Below, one piece after another: positions 32,802 to 42,141 of a stretch of DNA of 64,000 bases; position 1 is the first letter of the stretch, and each line of letters starts with the position of its first letter. Location of the stretch: NCBI GenBank assembly GCA_910585755.1, contig CAJUFH010000004.1, positions 25,094 to 89,093 of the forward strand, in the 5' to 3' direction. Position numbers and translations under genes: made by a program. Below the pieces are notes generated by a model that was not told the origin of the DNA, did no database searches, and worked only from the letters and a program-made list of their open reading frames with translations. Source of the stretch: an uncultured Muribaculaceae bacterium (lineage in GTDB: Bacteria; Bacteroidota; Bacteroidia; Bacteroidales; Muribaculaceae).

Positions 32802-35800
32802 TTAGAATATGATTTTTTCGCTTTTCCCTCCGACGATTCTAATATACGGACTGCCTTTCTCTGGATGCGCTATTTTAATGCCTTGCAAAGAGTAGTAGGC
32901 CACCGATTCATCCTCTAAATTCTGCGTCCTGATTAGTTTCGCAGATGTGCTTGTCTTAAAAGATAGAGTTTTCTCCGTTAGGCGAAGTTCTGGGTAAACT
33001 GATTCAGCCGAAAATTCAGCCGTAATATGATCGTTTGCCCCTCTGACTAATTGTACTTCCTGATCACCGGAAATAAAAGTAGTCCCGTTTACGCCTAATC
33101 TCACGTACTTTCCACCTTCATTATCAATTATGAAGAACTCATCCCCGTTATGGATGGAAATTGGTTCGGATGTTGTGAAAAGACAGTTATCCTCGCTTGT
33201 GAGGGTGTAGGAGTTTGATGCTGTGATGAATTTTTCGCCGTTGTTTATTTCAAAAACATTTTGAGTCATAGTCAGAGATTCCACAAACTCCGAGGTTAAT
33301 TCGCCGTTAACGTTGAGAAAGCCAGTAGGTTGAACAGTCAAAGTGCGCAAATCCACTATCACGGAACCATACTCTATCGCTGGAAAGGGATTTACTTCGG
33401 ACGCATATCTCGCCCACCTGCCGTACATCTCTCGTCCTTTTCCGAAATACGTCCCACATCCTACTCGCATATCGCCGATTTTCAGCAACCAGGGTGTGTT
33501 GAACGCGTCAGATTCAGAATCGAATGTGACATAATCTCCAACTCGATGGGTTTCTACATCAAGAGGTTCAAAAGTCTCGGCGGATACGGGAATGGGAACC
33601 GCGTTCCTATCTATCAGGGCCATCTTTGACAGGAATGTGTTTATAATCATATTTTGGCCGGATATATCCTCGCCGGCTACGAAATCCCCCATACCATACC
33701 CATATGTGACGTCAAAGATGCCGTTTGCTTTCGGGGAGACGGATGCCTGGGTAGCCGGAGTAATCTGCTGTTGCCAGTAAGGGGTCGCGATTTTAAAGTG
33801 TTCGCCCTTTCGAATCTCTACTCCGTTATTGTCCGAAAAACTAATAACGTCATTGATGCGGTCATGCTGGATTGGTTGCATTCCCCACTGATATGCGACG
33901 CGGCAGTAGTTCATATCCCACCCGTTGAAGTCGCCAATCAGGTATATCGGAGAGCCGGAGGATGCGGCCACGCTTTCGGAAATGGGTTCGATGCGAGAGA
34001 ACCTTCTCCATATCCAGTGGTCTTGGTAAAGGGAGAGACTCTTAGCAGGGACATATAGCACGCATTTTTCATAATCCTCGTCCTCCATAGGGTAAAATGC
34101 CTTAGGGGGTATTGGATTGCGACTTATAATGGACGTGATGGAGGTGTTGCGTAAAGCGGCTCCTATTGAATCGATATTTTCGCTTAAATCAAGCGTCTCT
34201 AAACCCTGTAAATCGGTAAAAGCGCCTGAGTCGATGAATTTTACGCTTGGCGGAATAGAAAGAGGAGCGCTGAGTATTGACTTGGAGAACAGCCCGTTCG
34301 GCAAGGTTCTTACACCGTTGCCTATTTTTACGGAGGGAAGGTCTAATACCGCGTGACTTCCGCCGGCGTTAAATCCTTCCGCGTTTTTCGCGAGATAGAT
34401 TAACTCGTTCAGATGATAGGGTTCCGTTATCGTGCTGTAATAGTTACATCTATCGCGCTGTATGCCCCGCAGCGATTCCACGTCAGGACCTATCACGAGG
34501 GTATCAACGCTAAGCGGTAGGAGGTCGATAGTGAAGCCTTTATTAAAACCGGGTTCTTTGGCGTTCTTAGCGTTGAACTCAAAAAAGTCAAGATGGTCTA
34601 TGTTGGCAAGAGCATACTGGTCCATTGTCTCTACGTTTCGGGGAATGGTAAGACGCTTCAGGCCGCTGTTGCCGAACGCGGAGCATCCTATGTGCCTTGC
34701 AGATTCGGGAATTGTCAGTTCGGTTATCTCCTGGCAACCCCATAAAAGGAATCCGGGAATGGAGCTTACTCCGGGTCCGAACGTTACTTCCCTGACCTTG
34801 CTGCTGAATATTCCGTGAGCGTTTTTGTCAGGCCATTTTACACTATGCGAACAATTGGTCGCGTTGAAAAATACCCTTTCAAGTTTCGGACAGTCGTTAA
34901 ACACGGCCTGATATATGGTGTCGACCCTTTCGGGTATAGTGACCTCCGTAAGGTTCGGGCAGCTCATAAAGGCGAAATCCCCTATTAGTCGAAGAGAGTC
35001 AGGGAGGACAAGGTTCGTGAAATATGGGCAGCCATTGAAAGCGCCGTGGTCAATAACCTCAAGCGATCGCGAGAACCTGAGTTTTTCGAAATCCAAGCCA
35101 GCGAAACAGATAGAAGGCAGATACTTGACGCTGTCGCTCATTATTAGATTGCAGATGTTTCCGTGGGCAGTTCCCTCAAGACACATCTTCGAATCCCATT
35201 TGAGCGTGTCAATATTTGAGCGGTCTCCTAAGTACCATCCGATAGACTGAACGTTCTTGCCTACGCGGAGCGTTTTCAAAGCGTCAACGTTGCTTGCGAA
35301 ACAATGAGGCACAACAGTCGCGCTGTCACCTATGGTAGCGGTTTCGAGATTCTTAAACGAGTCAAAGCAACTTATGTAGGGATAAGAATCCTGAATATAG
35401 TGGGCGGCATTGAACGTCAGATGTTTGACTGAACGGCAAAATGATTTGAATGATTTGTCGGCGAGGTGGGTCACGTCGGGACCGATTTCAAGGTATTTCA
35501 CCGTCGCGTTTAATTGCAGCCCGTCGTCGCTGTCATAGACTGAATCGCTCGGAAGATGAAAGTTCAAGACTAATTTTTCCGGAGAAGTTCCACCGAACGC
35601 GTATGAGTGTAGATGCCGTACGGTTTTGGGAACGTGAATCTCCTTTATATTGACGCACCGCCTGAAGGCGTGTTCGCAAACAGAGTCAATTCCCTCCTGG
35701 AGGTTGAGAAGCCCCTCTACGGGTTTTGTGGCAGCGCCGAACGTGATGTTTCTCAGGTTCGCACATTCGTTGAAAGTATTTTTGCCGATGGTTTTCATCG

Positions 35801-36743
35801 ACTTGGGCAAAATGATGTCTGTCAGGATTGTGTTGCCGTCAAATATTCCGGCCAGACATTCAACTCCTTCGGGTATGGTCAGCTTGGCCGTTGTGGAATA
35901 ATAGGCTGGGTGGAACGTCCGGGTGAAAGTCTTGACGTTGTCGCCGAATATTATATTAGTATAGTTGAAGCATCTGTCTGCGACAGTGCGGCAGTCAACA
36001 GCGTTGAAAAAGACCGTTTCAAGCGTTATGTCATCTCGGAAGACATCCTGTCCTATGGAAATCACACTTTCCGGGATGGTAAAAGAGGATACTTTCTTAC
36101 ACTGATAAAACAAATATTCAGGTATTTTCTTGACCTCTTCGCCGATGACAATTTCCTGCACAGAGCTGGGGAATGGTGATGAAATCTCGATATTCCATTC
36201 CACTACCTGATCACGCCATCCGTAAATCGGGCAATCGATAGCGTTGTAGTTGATTTTTTTGAGGTGCGGAAGTACGGTGACCACGCTCGTGTCAGTCCTT
36301 TCGATGATTTTTCCGGGCGATTTGATTATGCTGGGCCCAGTCATCGTAGCGTAATAATAATCACCATAAAATTCGTCGATTTGTCTGACATATCGGGGTA
36401 TCGTTATGGACGTGATAAACGCACATTCCTGGAATCCGTTTATCATGGCGACTTTATAATCGTGGCCGCCATATCTTACCTCGTCAGGGATTACAACCTC
36501 TCCCTGGTATTCTTTGGGACCGGCAACCGTGGCCAATGTCCTGGTGCCGTTACCGTCTTTGTCCAGCAGAATTTTGTAGTAGATTCCGAATTGTTCGAAA
36601 TCGTATCCGCGAGCCGGGTTCTTTTCGTCGTAATACGTACCATCGGGACCTTTTACAATCGCCAAAATTTCAATCGGAGAGAATGCGATGGATGAAATTA
36701 TTAAAGAAAGTTGGATTAAGATGTTTTTCGAGTTGTGTAACAT
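32802..36743 (-). CDS. Large BspA-like leucine-rich repeat surface protein with T9SS-type C-terminus
   Basis: 1313 residues from ATG 36743 (MLHNSKNILIQLSLIISSIA, a signal peptide). The frame is open 46 codons further upstream, but that part holds the promoter region. The first ~950 residues are LRR_5 repeats (for example LPDSLRLIGDFAFMSCPNLT and IPRNVETMDQYALANIDHLD). Then comes a module starting IYLIGDFNGWD, similar to CBM48/SusE-like starch-binding folds, and further beta-rich segments. The end VAYYSLQGIKIAHPEKGSPY then IRIVGGKSEKIIF is a T9SS sorting domain. The gene is AT-rich compared with its neighbours. A carbohydrate- or host-binding surface role is inferred. Confidence 0.88.
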   Translation of the reverse strand: MLHNSKNILIQLSLIISSIAFSPIEILAIVKGPDGTYYDEKNPARGYDFEQFGIYYKILLDKDGNGTRTLATVAGPKEYQGEVVIPDEVRYGGHDYKVAMINGFQECAFITSITIPRYVRQIDEFYGDYYYATMTGPSIIKSPGKIIERTDTSVVTVLPHLKKINYNAIDCPIYGWRDQVVEWNIEISSPFPSSVQEIVIGEEVKKIPEYLFYQCKKVSSFTIPESVISIGQDVFRDDITLETVFFNAVDCRTVADRCFNYTNIIFGDNVKTFTRTFHPAYYSTTAKLTIPEGVECLAGIFDGNTILTDIILPKSMKTIGKNTFNECANLRNITFGAATKPVEGLLNLQEGIDSVCEHAFRRCVNIKEIHVPKTVRHLHSYAFGGTSPEKLVLNFHLPSDSVYDSDDGLQLNATVKYLEIGPDVTHLADKSFKSFCRSVKHLTFNAAHYIQDSYPYISCFDSFKNLETATIGDSATVVPHCFASNVDALKTLRVGKNVQSIGWYLGDRSNIDTLKWDSKMCLEGTAHGNICNLIMSDSVKYLPSICFAGLDFEKLRFSRSLEVIDHGAFNGCPYFTNLVLPDSLRLIGDFAFMSCPNLTEVTIPERVDTIYQAVFNDCPKLERVFFNATNCSHSVKWPDKNAHGIFSSKVREVTFGPGVSSIPGFLLWGCQEITELTIPESARHIGCSAFGNSGLKRLTIPRNVETMDQYALANIDHLDFFEFNAKNAKEPGFNKGFTIDLLPLSVDTLVIGPDVESLRGIQRDRCNYYSTITEPYHLNELIYLAKNAEGFNAGGSHAVLDLPSVKIGNGVRTLPNGLFSKSILSAPLSIPPSVKFIDSGAFTDLQGLETLDLSENIDSIGAALRNTSITSIISRNPIPPKAFYPMEDEDYEKCVLYVPAKSLSLYQDHWIWRRFSRIEPISESVAASSGSPIYLIGDFNGWDMNYCRVAYQWGMQPIQHDRINDVISFSDNNGVEIRKGEHFKIATPYWQQQITPATQASVSPKANGIFDVTYGYGMGDFVAGEDISGQNMIINTFLSKMALIDRNAVPIPVSAETFEPLDVETHRVGDYVTFDSESDAFNTPWLLKIGDMRVGCGTYFGKGREMYGRWARYASEVNPFPAIEYGSVIVDLRTLTVQPTGFLNVNGELTSEFVESLTMTQNVFEINNGEKFITASNSYTLTSEDNCLFTTSEPISIHNGDEFFIIDNEGGKYVRLGVNGTTFISGDQEVQLVRGANDHITAEFSAESVYPELRLTEKTLSFKTSTSAKLIRTQNLEDESVAYYSLQGIKIAHPEKGSPYIRIVGGKSEKIIF

Positions 36744-36844
36744 TTTTGCGGTGTGTTGTGGTAGGTCGTTGATATCGAAGAGTATAAGGGGGATTTGCAA
36801 GAAGTATTTTATACACGTACGTAAATCAGCAATTGATTTTTTTG

Positions 36845-36882
36845 CAAAAATAAACAATAAAGCGCATTTTACCCCCCCCAAA
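36845..36882 (-). promoter_or_regulatory. Promoter region of the large LRR gene, containing a G8 run
   Basis: On the minus strand TATTTTTG (36845-36852) fits the -7 consensus. Upstream lies TTTG (36879-36882) whose G begins a run of eight G (36872-36879). The spacing is 26 bases, too wide for the usual 19-21, so this promoter may be weak or off at this tract length. See findings. Confidence 0.45.
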
Positions 36883-36954
36883 TGTTAAATAAGCCAAAAT
36901 ATGCTGTTCGCCCGATTCTTGTTTTCGCAAGAGAAAGGGGAAAAGGTTTTTTTA

Positions 36955-36984
36955 TTGTGTATTCGGGAATTTGTGTTATCTTCG
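36955..36984 (+). promoter_or_regulatory. Putative promoter of rubrerythrin
   Basis: TTG (36955-36957), 19 bases, TATCTTCG (36977-36984); one change from the -7 consensus. It lies 53 bases upstream of the start. Confidence 0.5.
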
Positions 36985-37037
36985 CGTCATAGTGATTTAC
37001 CAACACTGACTACACAAACGTAACTAACAAATAAACA

Positions 37038-37592
37038 ATGGCAAAGAAATTTATCTGCACAGTGTGCGGCTACGTTCACGAAGGTGACGAAGCTCCCGAA
37101 AAGTGCCCTCTCTGCGGCGCTCCCAAGTCGAAGTTCAAGGAACTGACCCCCGAGGAGGCTCTCCAGTTCGTTACCGAGCACGAAATCGGCGTGGCCAAGG
37201 GCTGCGATGCCGAGATGATCAAGGACCTCAACGCCCACTTCATGGGCGAGTGCACCGAGGTCGGCATGTACCTGGCAATGTCGCGTCAGGCCGACCGCGA
37301 GGGGTATCCCGAAATCGCCGAAGCCTTCAAGCGCTACGCCTGGGAAGAGGCCGAGCACGCCTCCAAGTTCGCCGAGCTCCTCGGAGACTGCGTATGGGAC
37401 ACCAAGACCAACCTCTACAAGCGCATGATGGCCGAAGCCGGCGCGAACGCCGACAAGATGCGTATCGCCGCCAACGCCAAGAAGGCTAACCTCGACGCCA
37501 TCCACGACACCGTTCATGAAATGGCCAAGGACGAGGCCCGCCACGGCCGCGGCTTCGCCGGCCTCTACGCCCGCTACTTCGGCGACAAGTAA
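37038..37592 (+). CDS. Reverse rubrerythrin (NADH peroxidase-type)
   Basis: 184 residues. The rubredoxin-like iron site comes first: [16 protein letters not shown] then [15 protein letters not shown], four cysteines in two CxxC pairs (residues 6-28). The ferritin-like di-iron domain follows, with [40 protein letters not shown] and [15 protein letters not shown] supplying the Glu and His ligands. This order is the reverse of classical rubrerythrin. Such proteins reduce hydrogen peroxide in anaerobes. It is a single gene with its own promoter; repeat copy D and a bidirectional terminator follow. Confidence 0.95.
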   Translation: MAKKFICTVCGYVHEGDEAPEKCPLCGAPKSKFKELTPEEALQFVTEHEIGVAKGCDAEMIKDLNAHFMGECTEVGMYLAMSRQADREGYPEIAEAFKRYAWEEAEHASKFAELLGDCVWDTKTNLYKRMMAEAGANADKMRIAANAKKANLDAIHDTVHEMAKDEARHGRGFAGLYARYFGDK

Positions 37593-37616
37593 GCCGGGTA
37601 ACTACCAACAACGGAA

Positions 37617-37672
37617 GAGGGTGTGTCATAACGACCATCTGAACCGTTCTGACAGCACCCTCCCATCCGGGT
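37617..37672 (+). repeat. Dispersed element, copy D (internally deleted, 56 bp)
   Basis: AGGGTGTGTCATAACG, then CCATCTGAACCGTTCTGACA, then CACCCTCCCATCCGGGT. It has both ends of the ~138-bp element but lacks the ~80-base core. The join lies at CCATCTG, which occurs on both sides of the core in full copies. What remains is a short imperfect hairpin. Its CCGGG end abuts TACGAAAATG and the terminator of the polysaccharide operon. Confidence 0.85.
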
Positions 37673-37678
37673 ACGAAA

Positions 37679-37711
37679 ATGCGCTGTGTCATCTATTTTG
37701 ACACAGCGCTT
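37679..37711. terminator. Terminator closing the polysaccharide operon (and rubrerythrin)
   Basis: GCGCTGTGTCA (37681-37691) pairs with 37699-37709, extended by two A-T pairs, loop of 7. On the minus strand it is followed by ATTTTCG in the direction of the operon; on the plus strand it faces rubrerythrin. It probably works both ways. Confidence 0.85.
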
Positions 37712-37730
37712 CCCGTTTATACCTATGGCG

Positions 37731-38504
37731 TTATCGTGCGGCGGACACGTGGTAAGCACCTCGGCCGCCATTCCTCTTGTACGCCCGCCATTCGCGGAAG
37801 AGGAGCATCGGGAGGGTGCGCAGGATGTTGAAGCAGCGCCGGAACTGTTTCTTAGGTTCCTGCGAGAGCCGGTGGACGAACTCGAGATGGTGGCGCACCA
37901 TCCACTCAGGGGCGCGTTTTGCCTCCACTCCGCTATAAAACTTGAAGGCAGCGCCGACGGCGATCATCACCCCGCGGCTCAGATGCGGCTTGAGCATCGC
38001 CATGAACCGCTCCTGCTTCGGGGCCCCGAGGGCAATCCAGACTATTTCAATGCCGTCCTCCTCGATCATCCTGGCAATCGCCGGGTAGTCGAATCCTTCG
38101 ACCGGACGGAACGGCAGCTCCACGAACCGCATTCCCTCGACCTCGGGATTGTATTTTTTCAGATTTTCCCGGAGGCTGTCGAGCACCGGCTGCTGTGTGC
38201 CGAGGAAAATCATGCGGTAGCGGCGGCTGGCGACGATGTCGCGGAAAATCTCGCTGCCGCAGTACTGTTCCCGGCGCACGCCGTAAATCCATTTTATGTA
38301 GAGCGGGACGTAGCTGCTGTCGCATACCGAGAACATCCCGCCGTTTACAACCCGCAGGTAGTCCTCGTGGCGGTTGGCCGTGTTGAGAATGACCCCGTCG
38401 GCGACGCAGACATAGTCCGATCCCGGCTCTCTCAGCCGCCGGTCGATAGCCCGGAGCGCTTCCTCCCGGTCAAACTCGTACCGTATCTTGAAGTATGTTT
38501 CCAA
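37731..38504 (-). CDS. WecG/TagA/CpsF family glycosyltransferase (GT26)
   Basis: 257 residues. The GT26 core is seen in DYVCVADGVILNTANRHEDY, RYRMIFLGTQQPVLDSLREN, and the signature IEVVWIALGAPKQERFMAML read as GIEIVWIALGAPKQERFMAM. The family transfers N-acetylmannosaminuronic acid or N-acetylmannosamine to a lipid-linked sugar. It is the last gene of the polysaccharide operon, 36 bases after the SGNH-like gene and just before the terminator. With UDP-glucose dehydrogenase in the same operon an acidic sugar is expected in the product, but the donor of this enzyme is unknown. Confidence 0.9.
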   Translation of the reverse strand: METYFKIRYEFDREEALRAIDRRLREPGSDYVCVADGVILNTANRHEDYLRVVNGGMFSVCDSSYVPLYIKWIYGVRREQYCGSEIFRDIVASRRYRMIFLGTQQPVLDSLRENLKKYNPEVEGMRFVELPFRPVEGFDYPAIARMIEEDGIEIVWIALGAPKQERFMAMLKPHLSRGVMIAVGAAFKFYSGVEAKRAPEWMVRHHLEFVHRLSQEPKKQFRRCFNILRTLPMLLFREWRAYKRNGGRGAYHVSAAR

Positions 38505-38540
38505 ATCCAGTATCCGTTTATGTGAAAATTGATTAAGGGT

Positions 38541-39533
38541 TTATTTCGGAATTAGTGAATCTGTGTATGCTTTTACTAGATGTTTAAGAACATCGCTGTC
38601 ATAGTCGAGTTCGCTTGTGATACGATAATCTCCATTATGAATCGCTTTTAGGATTTCTCGATTATAAGAATGGCTATGATGCCTTAAGTCCATATATTGT
38701 TCGAGATTTGTAATCCATGGAGTACACTGGAAATCAAAAATCTCGACGTTGTTCAGCTGTAACATAGAATGTATAATATGCTGCTTGAATAACAGAATAT
38801 TATCAAGGTTTCTGTATTTGTCGTATATGATGAATTCTCCTATGGAATAGGGAGGAAAATAAATAAACCAATGAATTGAATCAGGGCTATTTATTATGGT
38901 TTTCAGGATGGAGTCTTCAAACCGTTGTTTCATCAATGGAAGGTCAAATGTTTCTTCGTTATATCCGTTGGAATTGACTTTTTTATTAAAATCCGATATG
39001 AGGTGAGTTCTGCCAACGGGAGAATTGAAATGATAAAGCCCTTTTTCAATTTGAGGATTCTTAATAAACTGTATGGTGTTTTTTAAAGACGTGTAATTCA
39101 ACAGATATTCATAATCATTAAACCTATTATCGTCATACAGGTATTGATTTATTGCTCCTCGTTGTCGGGCGAAACTGAAGAAATCTAATCCTAAAATGAT
39201 ATTACGTGCTTTCTTTCTTGAAATAATGAATGGCAGCATTACGGAATAATCGTCATCTGTTGCTCCCATGACAGAGAAATTCTTTGTTTTCCAGTTCCAT
39301 AACGAATCTGCTAACTCCGGATAATGGTTCATTGCCATTGAACTTCCTGTTATGAAAGCATTGTAATCATGATTTCGGGCTATACCTCCAATCTCCAGAC
39401 GTTGATTGCCAAGATATTGGTCTTTAGCAGTATATTGCTGATAAGGGTCAATATAAAGGACAAATCCCCCAATTAGCAAAATAAGTATGACGATAGACAG
39501 GATGGTTTGAAGAACAATTCGTTTGTACCCCAT
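38541..39533 (-). CDS. Membrane-anchored SGNH/DltD-like partner of the MBOAT acyltransferase
   Basis: 330 residues. One N-terminal membrane span (TILSIVILILLIGGFVLYID) is followed by a periplasmic domain. NAFITGSSMAMNHYPELADS has the Gly-x-Ser-(Ser/Met) nucleophile setting of SGNH acyl-transfer proteins, and NIILGLDFFSFARQRGAINQ and HSHSYNREILKAI are further conserved-looking blocks. Proteins of this layout accompany MBOAT enzymes (as AlgJ/AlgX or DltD accompany AlgI or DltB) and complete O-acetylation of a polysaccharide. It lies 5 bases after the MBOAT gene. It is AT-rich. The catalytic triad is not proven from sequence alone. Confidence 0.68.
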   Translation of the reverse strand: MGYKRIVLQTILSIVILILLIGGFVLYIDPYQQYTAKDQYLGNQRLEIGGIARNHDYNAFITGSSMAMNHYPELADSLWNWKTKNFSVMGATDDDYSVMLPFIISRKKARNIILGLDFFSFARQRGAINQYLYDDNRFNDYEYLLNYTSLKNTIQFIKNPQIEKGLYHFNSPVGRTHLISDFNKKVNSNGYNEETFDLPLMKQRFEDSILKTIINSPDSIHWFIYFPPYSIGEFIIYDKYRNLDNILLFKQHIIHSMLQLNNVEIFDFQCTPWITNLEQYMDLRHHSHSYNREILKAIHNGDYRITSELDYDSDVLKHLVKAYTDSLIPK

Positions 39534-39538
39534 TATTG

Positions 39539-40966
39539 TCAGAAATTGAAATAAAGAAATGTTACAACCCGTGAAATGAAAAGAATGCTGATAACGAAAC
39601 CGAGTATGGCGGTCACCTGTTTAACCCGAACTGCCTTATAATCCGTCATAAGTTGGTATGCCGTCGGGCCGACCAGTCCAAGCAGAATTGCCCCGAGCAA
39701 GATAATCATATTAACGCTATTCGGCAATATAGAAGGTAAATGAGATGTATAAGCGTTTGTGAGAGTCAAAGATGTGTTATCAAACATGGATTTTATGATA
39801 ACCCAGGCTTTATGCACATTGTCTGCTCTAAATATGACCCATAGGATATTGATGAAAAAGAAAGTGGTAAACATCCCCAACCATGAGGGCATACTTAACC
39901 CCGACTTTTTCCATAACCGTGTTATTATAACCCCGAAGCCATGACATACGCCCCAGATAATGAAAGTCCAACCAGCTCCATGCCATAAGCCGCTAATGAA
40001 AAAGACGAGAGCTATGTTGAATAACACCTTTGATTCCTTGCATCGGCTGCCTCCTAACGGAATATAGAGGTACTGTGTTAGGAAACGATTCAGAGTCATA
40101 TGCCATCTACGCCAAAAATCTTGGAAATTTGTGGCTCTGTAAGGTGCGTTGAAATTCAACGGCAGGTTTATATTGAACATTCTTCCTATGCCGATAGCCA
40201 TATCGCAATAACCGCTAAAATCAAAATACAATTGGAAGGTGTAACTTAGAGATATAAGCCACGCTTCCGCCATAGTATAATGATCAACATCAAGATTAAA
40301 ACCCGCATTTGCGAAAACTGCGATTGAGTCAGCGATTAATACTTTCTTTGCAAGTCCTAATGAGAAAAGATATATTCCGTCAAAAATGTTTTTTGCGATT
40401 GGGACTCTGTTTTTCGCCGATTCAAATTGAGGAAGCATTTCTTCAGGAAGGACTATGGGGCCTGCGATCAGTTGGGGGAAGAATGTAACGAAATTACAAT
40501 AATCCAAGAAGTTCGGTAGCTTATTTTTCTTCTTGTAAGAATCAACAACAAATGCTAATTGTTGGAAAGTGAAGAAGCTGATGCCGAGTGGGAGTATGAT
40601 ATGGCGTAGTAAAAAACTGCTGCCAAACAAAGCATTGATGTTTTCAATAAAAAAATCGGTATACTTGAAGTAACCAAGTAATCCGATGTTAAATATAATT
40701 CCAACAATAAGGCATAATTTGTTGATATAGGGGGGGGTACGCATTTTGATGCTATCCGTCATCACATAACTTAACCCATAATTAACCAGAATAGAAACGA
40801 TAATAATGGGGAGATATGACACATTAAAAAATGCGTAGAAGTACAACGATGCTATTACTAACGCAAATTTTGCGAGTCTTTTATGACCCAATCCGTTCAG
40901 CCCGAAGTAGGCGATGAACGTAATTGGTAGGAAAACAAAGATGAAAACGAAAGAATTGAACAACAT
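39539..40966 (-). CDS. MBOAT family O-acyltransferase (AlgI-like)
   Basis: 475 residues with about 11 membrane spans. Hallmarks are LNGLGHKRLAKFALVIASLY, YWLISLSYTFQLYFDFSGYC-type segment DFSGYCDMAIGIGRMFNINL, NFQDFWRRWHMTLNRFLTQY and the catalytic histidine in ISGLWHGAGWTFIIWG. It moves an acyl (usually acetyl) group across the inner membrane to a partner that decorates polysaccharide. A run of eight C in the coding strand (40730-40737, codons for Arg-Thr-Pro-Pro-Tyr near residue 76) is in frame here; slippage would truncate the protein. It pairs with the SGNH-like gene downstream. Confidence 0.92.
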   Translation of the reverse strand: MLFNSFVFIFVFLPITFIAYFGLNGLGHKRLAKFALVIASLYFYAFFNVSYLPIIIVSILVNYGLSYVMTDSIKMRTPPYINKLCLIVGIIFNIGLLGYFKYTDFFIENINALFGSSFLLRHIILPLGISFFTFQQLAFVVDSYKKKNKLPNFLDYCNFVTFFPQLIAGPIVLPEEMLPQFESAKNRVPIAKNIFDGIYLFSLGLAKKVLIADSIAVFANAGFNLDVDHYTMAEAWLISLSYTFQLYFDFSGYCDMAIGIGRMFNINLPLNFNAPYRATNFQDFWRRWHMTLNRFLTQYLYIPLGGSRCKESKVLFNIALVFFISGLWHGAGWTFIIWGVCHGFGVIITRLWKKSGLSMPSWLGMFTTFFFINILWVIFRADNVHKAWVIIKSMFDNTSLTLTNAYTSHLPSILPNSVNMIILLGAILLGLVGPTAYQLMTDYKAVRVKQVTAILGFVISILFISRVVTFLYFNF

Positions 40967-40983
40967 AAGACGTTAAAATAGCC

Positions 40984-42141
40984 TTAGGATGGATATTTGG
41001 AAAATAATCTTTCCCATTTAGCCGAGACGACCTCGGTTGAGTAGTGGTCGCGTAGTTTGCGGTAAGCGGCGGAGCCGAGGCGCAAGGATTCACTGGGGGA
41101 TGCCCACAAACGTGCGATCGCATCGGAAAGCGCGTCAGCGTCGCTCGGAGTGAAGAGAACGCCGATTGCGTCGGGTCCTTTGCCGATGATTTCCGAGAAT
41201 CCGCCATGGTCGGGAGCTATCATCGCTTTTCCATAATTTGCAGCCTCGAGTATTGTCATAGGAAAGCCTTCATACCATTTGCTTGCCATGACAAAGAACA
41301 TTGCGTTTTTATAAAACTCATTTAGCGCTTCGTCGTGAAGATATCCTTCCAACCTGACGTTGCCTGGCAGCTTTTCAACAAGCTCCTTGTCGCGCACAGC
41401 CCCGGCGAGACGGAACTGAATCCCTGGATTCCTCCTGGCCGCTTCGATGATCAGGTCAACTCCTTTTTCGCCGCTGATACGGCCACTGAACGCTACATAG
41501 TCGCCTTTGGTTGATTCCGGCTCTTTACCTGCGTCAATTGAATTAGGAATGACGACAATTTTCTCGGCCGGGAAGCCCGCGGCAATCAGTTTCCGGCGCT
41601 GGAAGTCAGTGATGCAGGCGAAGAGGTCGACGCAATCGATGTAATGACGGCGCAGACGCGCCACGGCGTTGCGAGCCGCGTAACCGACTGATTTCAGTAT
41701 CGAATGTTCGCAATTATACCTTACGCATCCCCATTCATTACCTTTTTCGAGACAGAGCTCGCAGGGGCGGTTGTCGCGCATAAACAGCCCCGTAGGACAA
41801 ATCAGCCTGAAATTGTGGACGGTCATTATAACCGGGACACCAGCTTTCTTGCATTCCCTTAGCGCGGCCGGGGTTATGAACGGAAAGAGGTTGTGGACAT
41901 TTACGACGTCAGGGTTTTCCCTCCTCAGCGCCTCACGCATCGCCTTCACCCCAGACGGACAATACACGCCAGAAATAAACCCGCGTATTTTTCCGCTCAG
42001 GCTTTCCCGAGCTCCGGCGGTAGTCATCCTCAGCTGAGCGACCTCGTGCCCCAGTCCACCCAGCATCCCCGCCATCTTGTCGACCACAGCCTCCTCCCCG
42101 GAGTACTTCCCGTAGTCGTTATGAACCAGCAATATCTTCAT
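40984..42141 (-). CDS. Glycosyltransferase family 4
   Basis: 385 residues, GT-B fold. MKILLVHNDYGKYSGEEAVV opens the N-terminal domain; NPDVVNVHNLFPFITPAALR and VIPNSIDAGKEPES lie at the domain junction; YVAFSGRISGEKGVDLIIEA and FPMTILEAANYGKAMIAPDH (with the C-terminal Glu motif) bind the nucleotide-sugar. GT4 enzymes are retaining; sugar and linkage are not predictable here. The start overlaps the next upstream gene's stop (ATGA at 42138-42141). It is GC-richer than the frameshifted GT2 gene before it. Confidence 0.92.
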   Translation of the reverse strand: MKILLVHNDYGKYSGEEAVVDKMAGMLGGLGHEVAQLRMTTAGARESLSGKIRGFISGVYCPSGVKAMREALRRENPDVVNVHNLFPFITPAALRECKKAGVPVIMTVHNFRLICPTGLFMRDNRPCELCLEKGNEWGCVRYNCEHSILKSVGYAARNAVARLRRHYIDCVDLFACITDFQRRKLIAAGFPAEKIVVIPNSIDAGKEPESTKGDYVAFSGRISGEKGVDLIIEAARRNPGIQFRLAGAVRDKELVEKLPGNVRLEGYLHDEALNEFYKNAMFFVMASKWYEGFPMTILEAANYGKAMIAPDHGGFSEIIGKGPDAIGVLFTPSDADALSDAIARLWASPSESLRLGSAAYRKLRDHYSTEVVSAKWERLFSKYPS

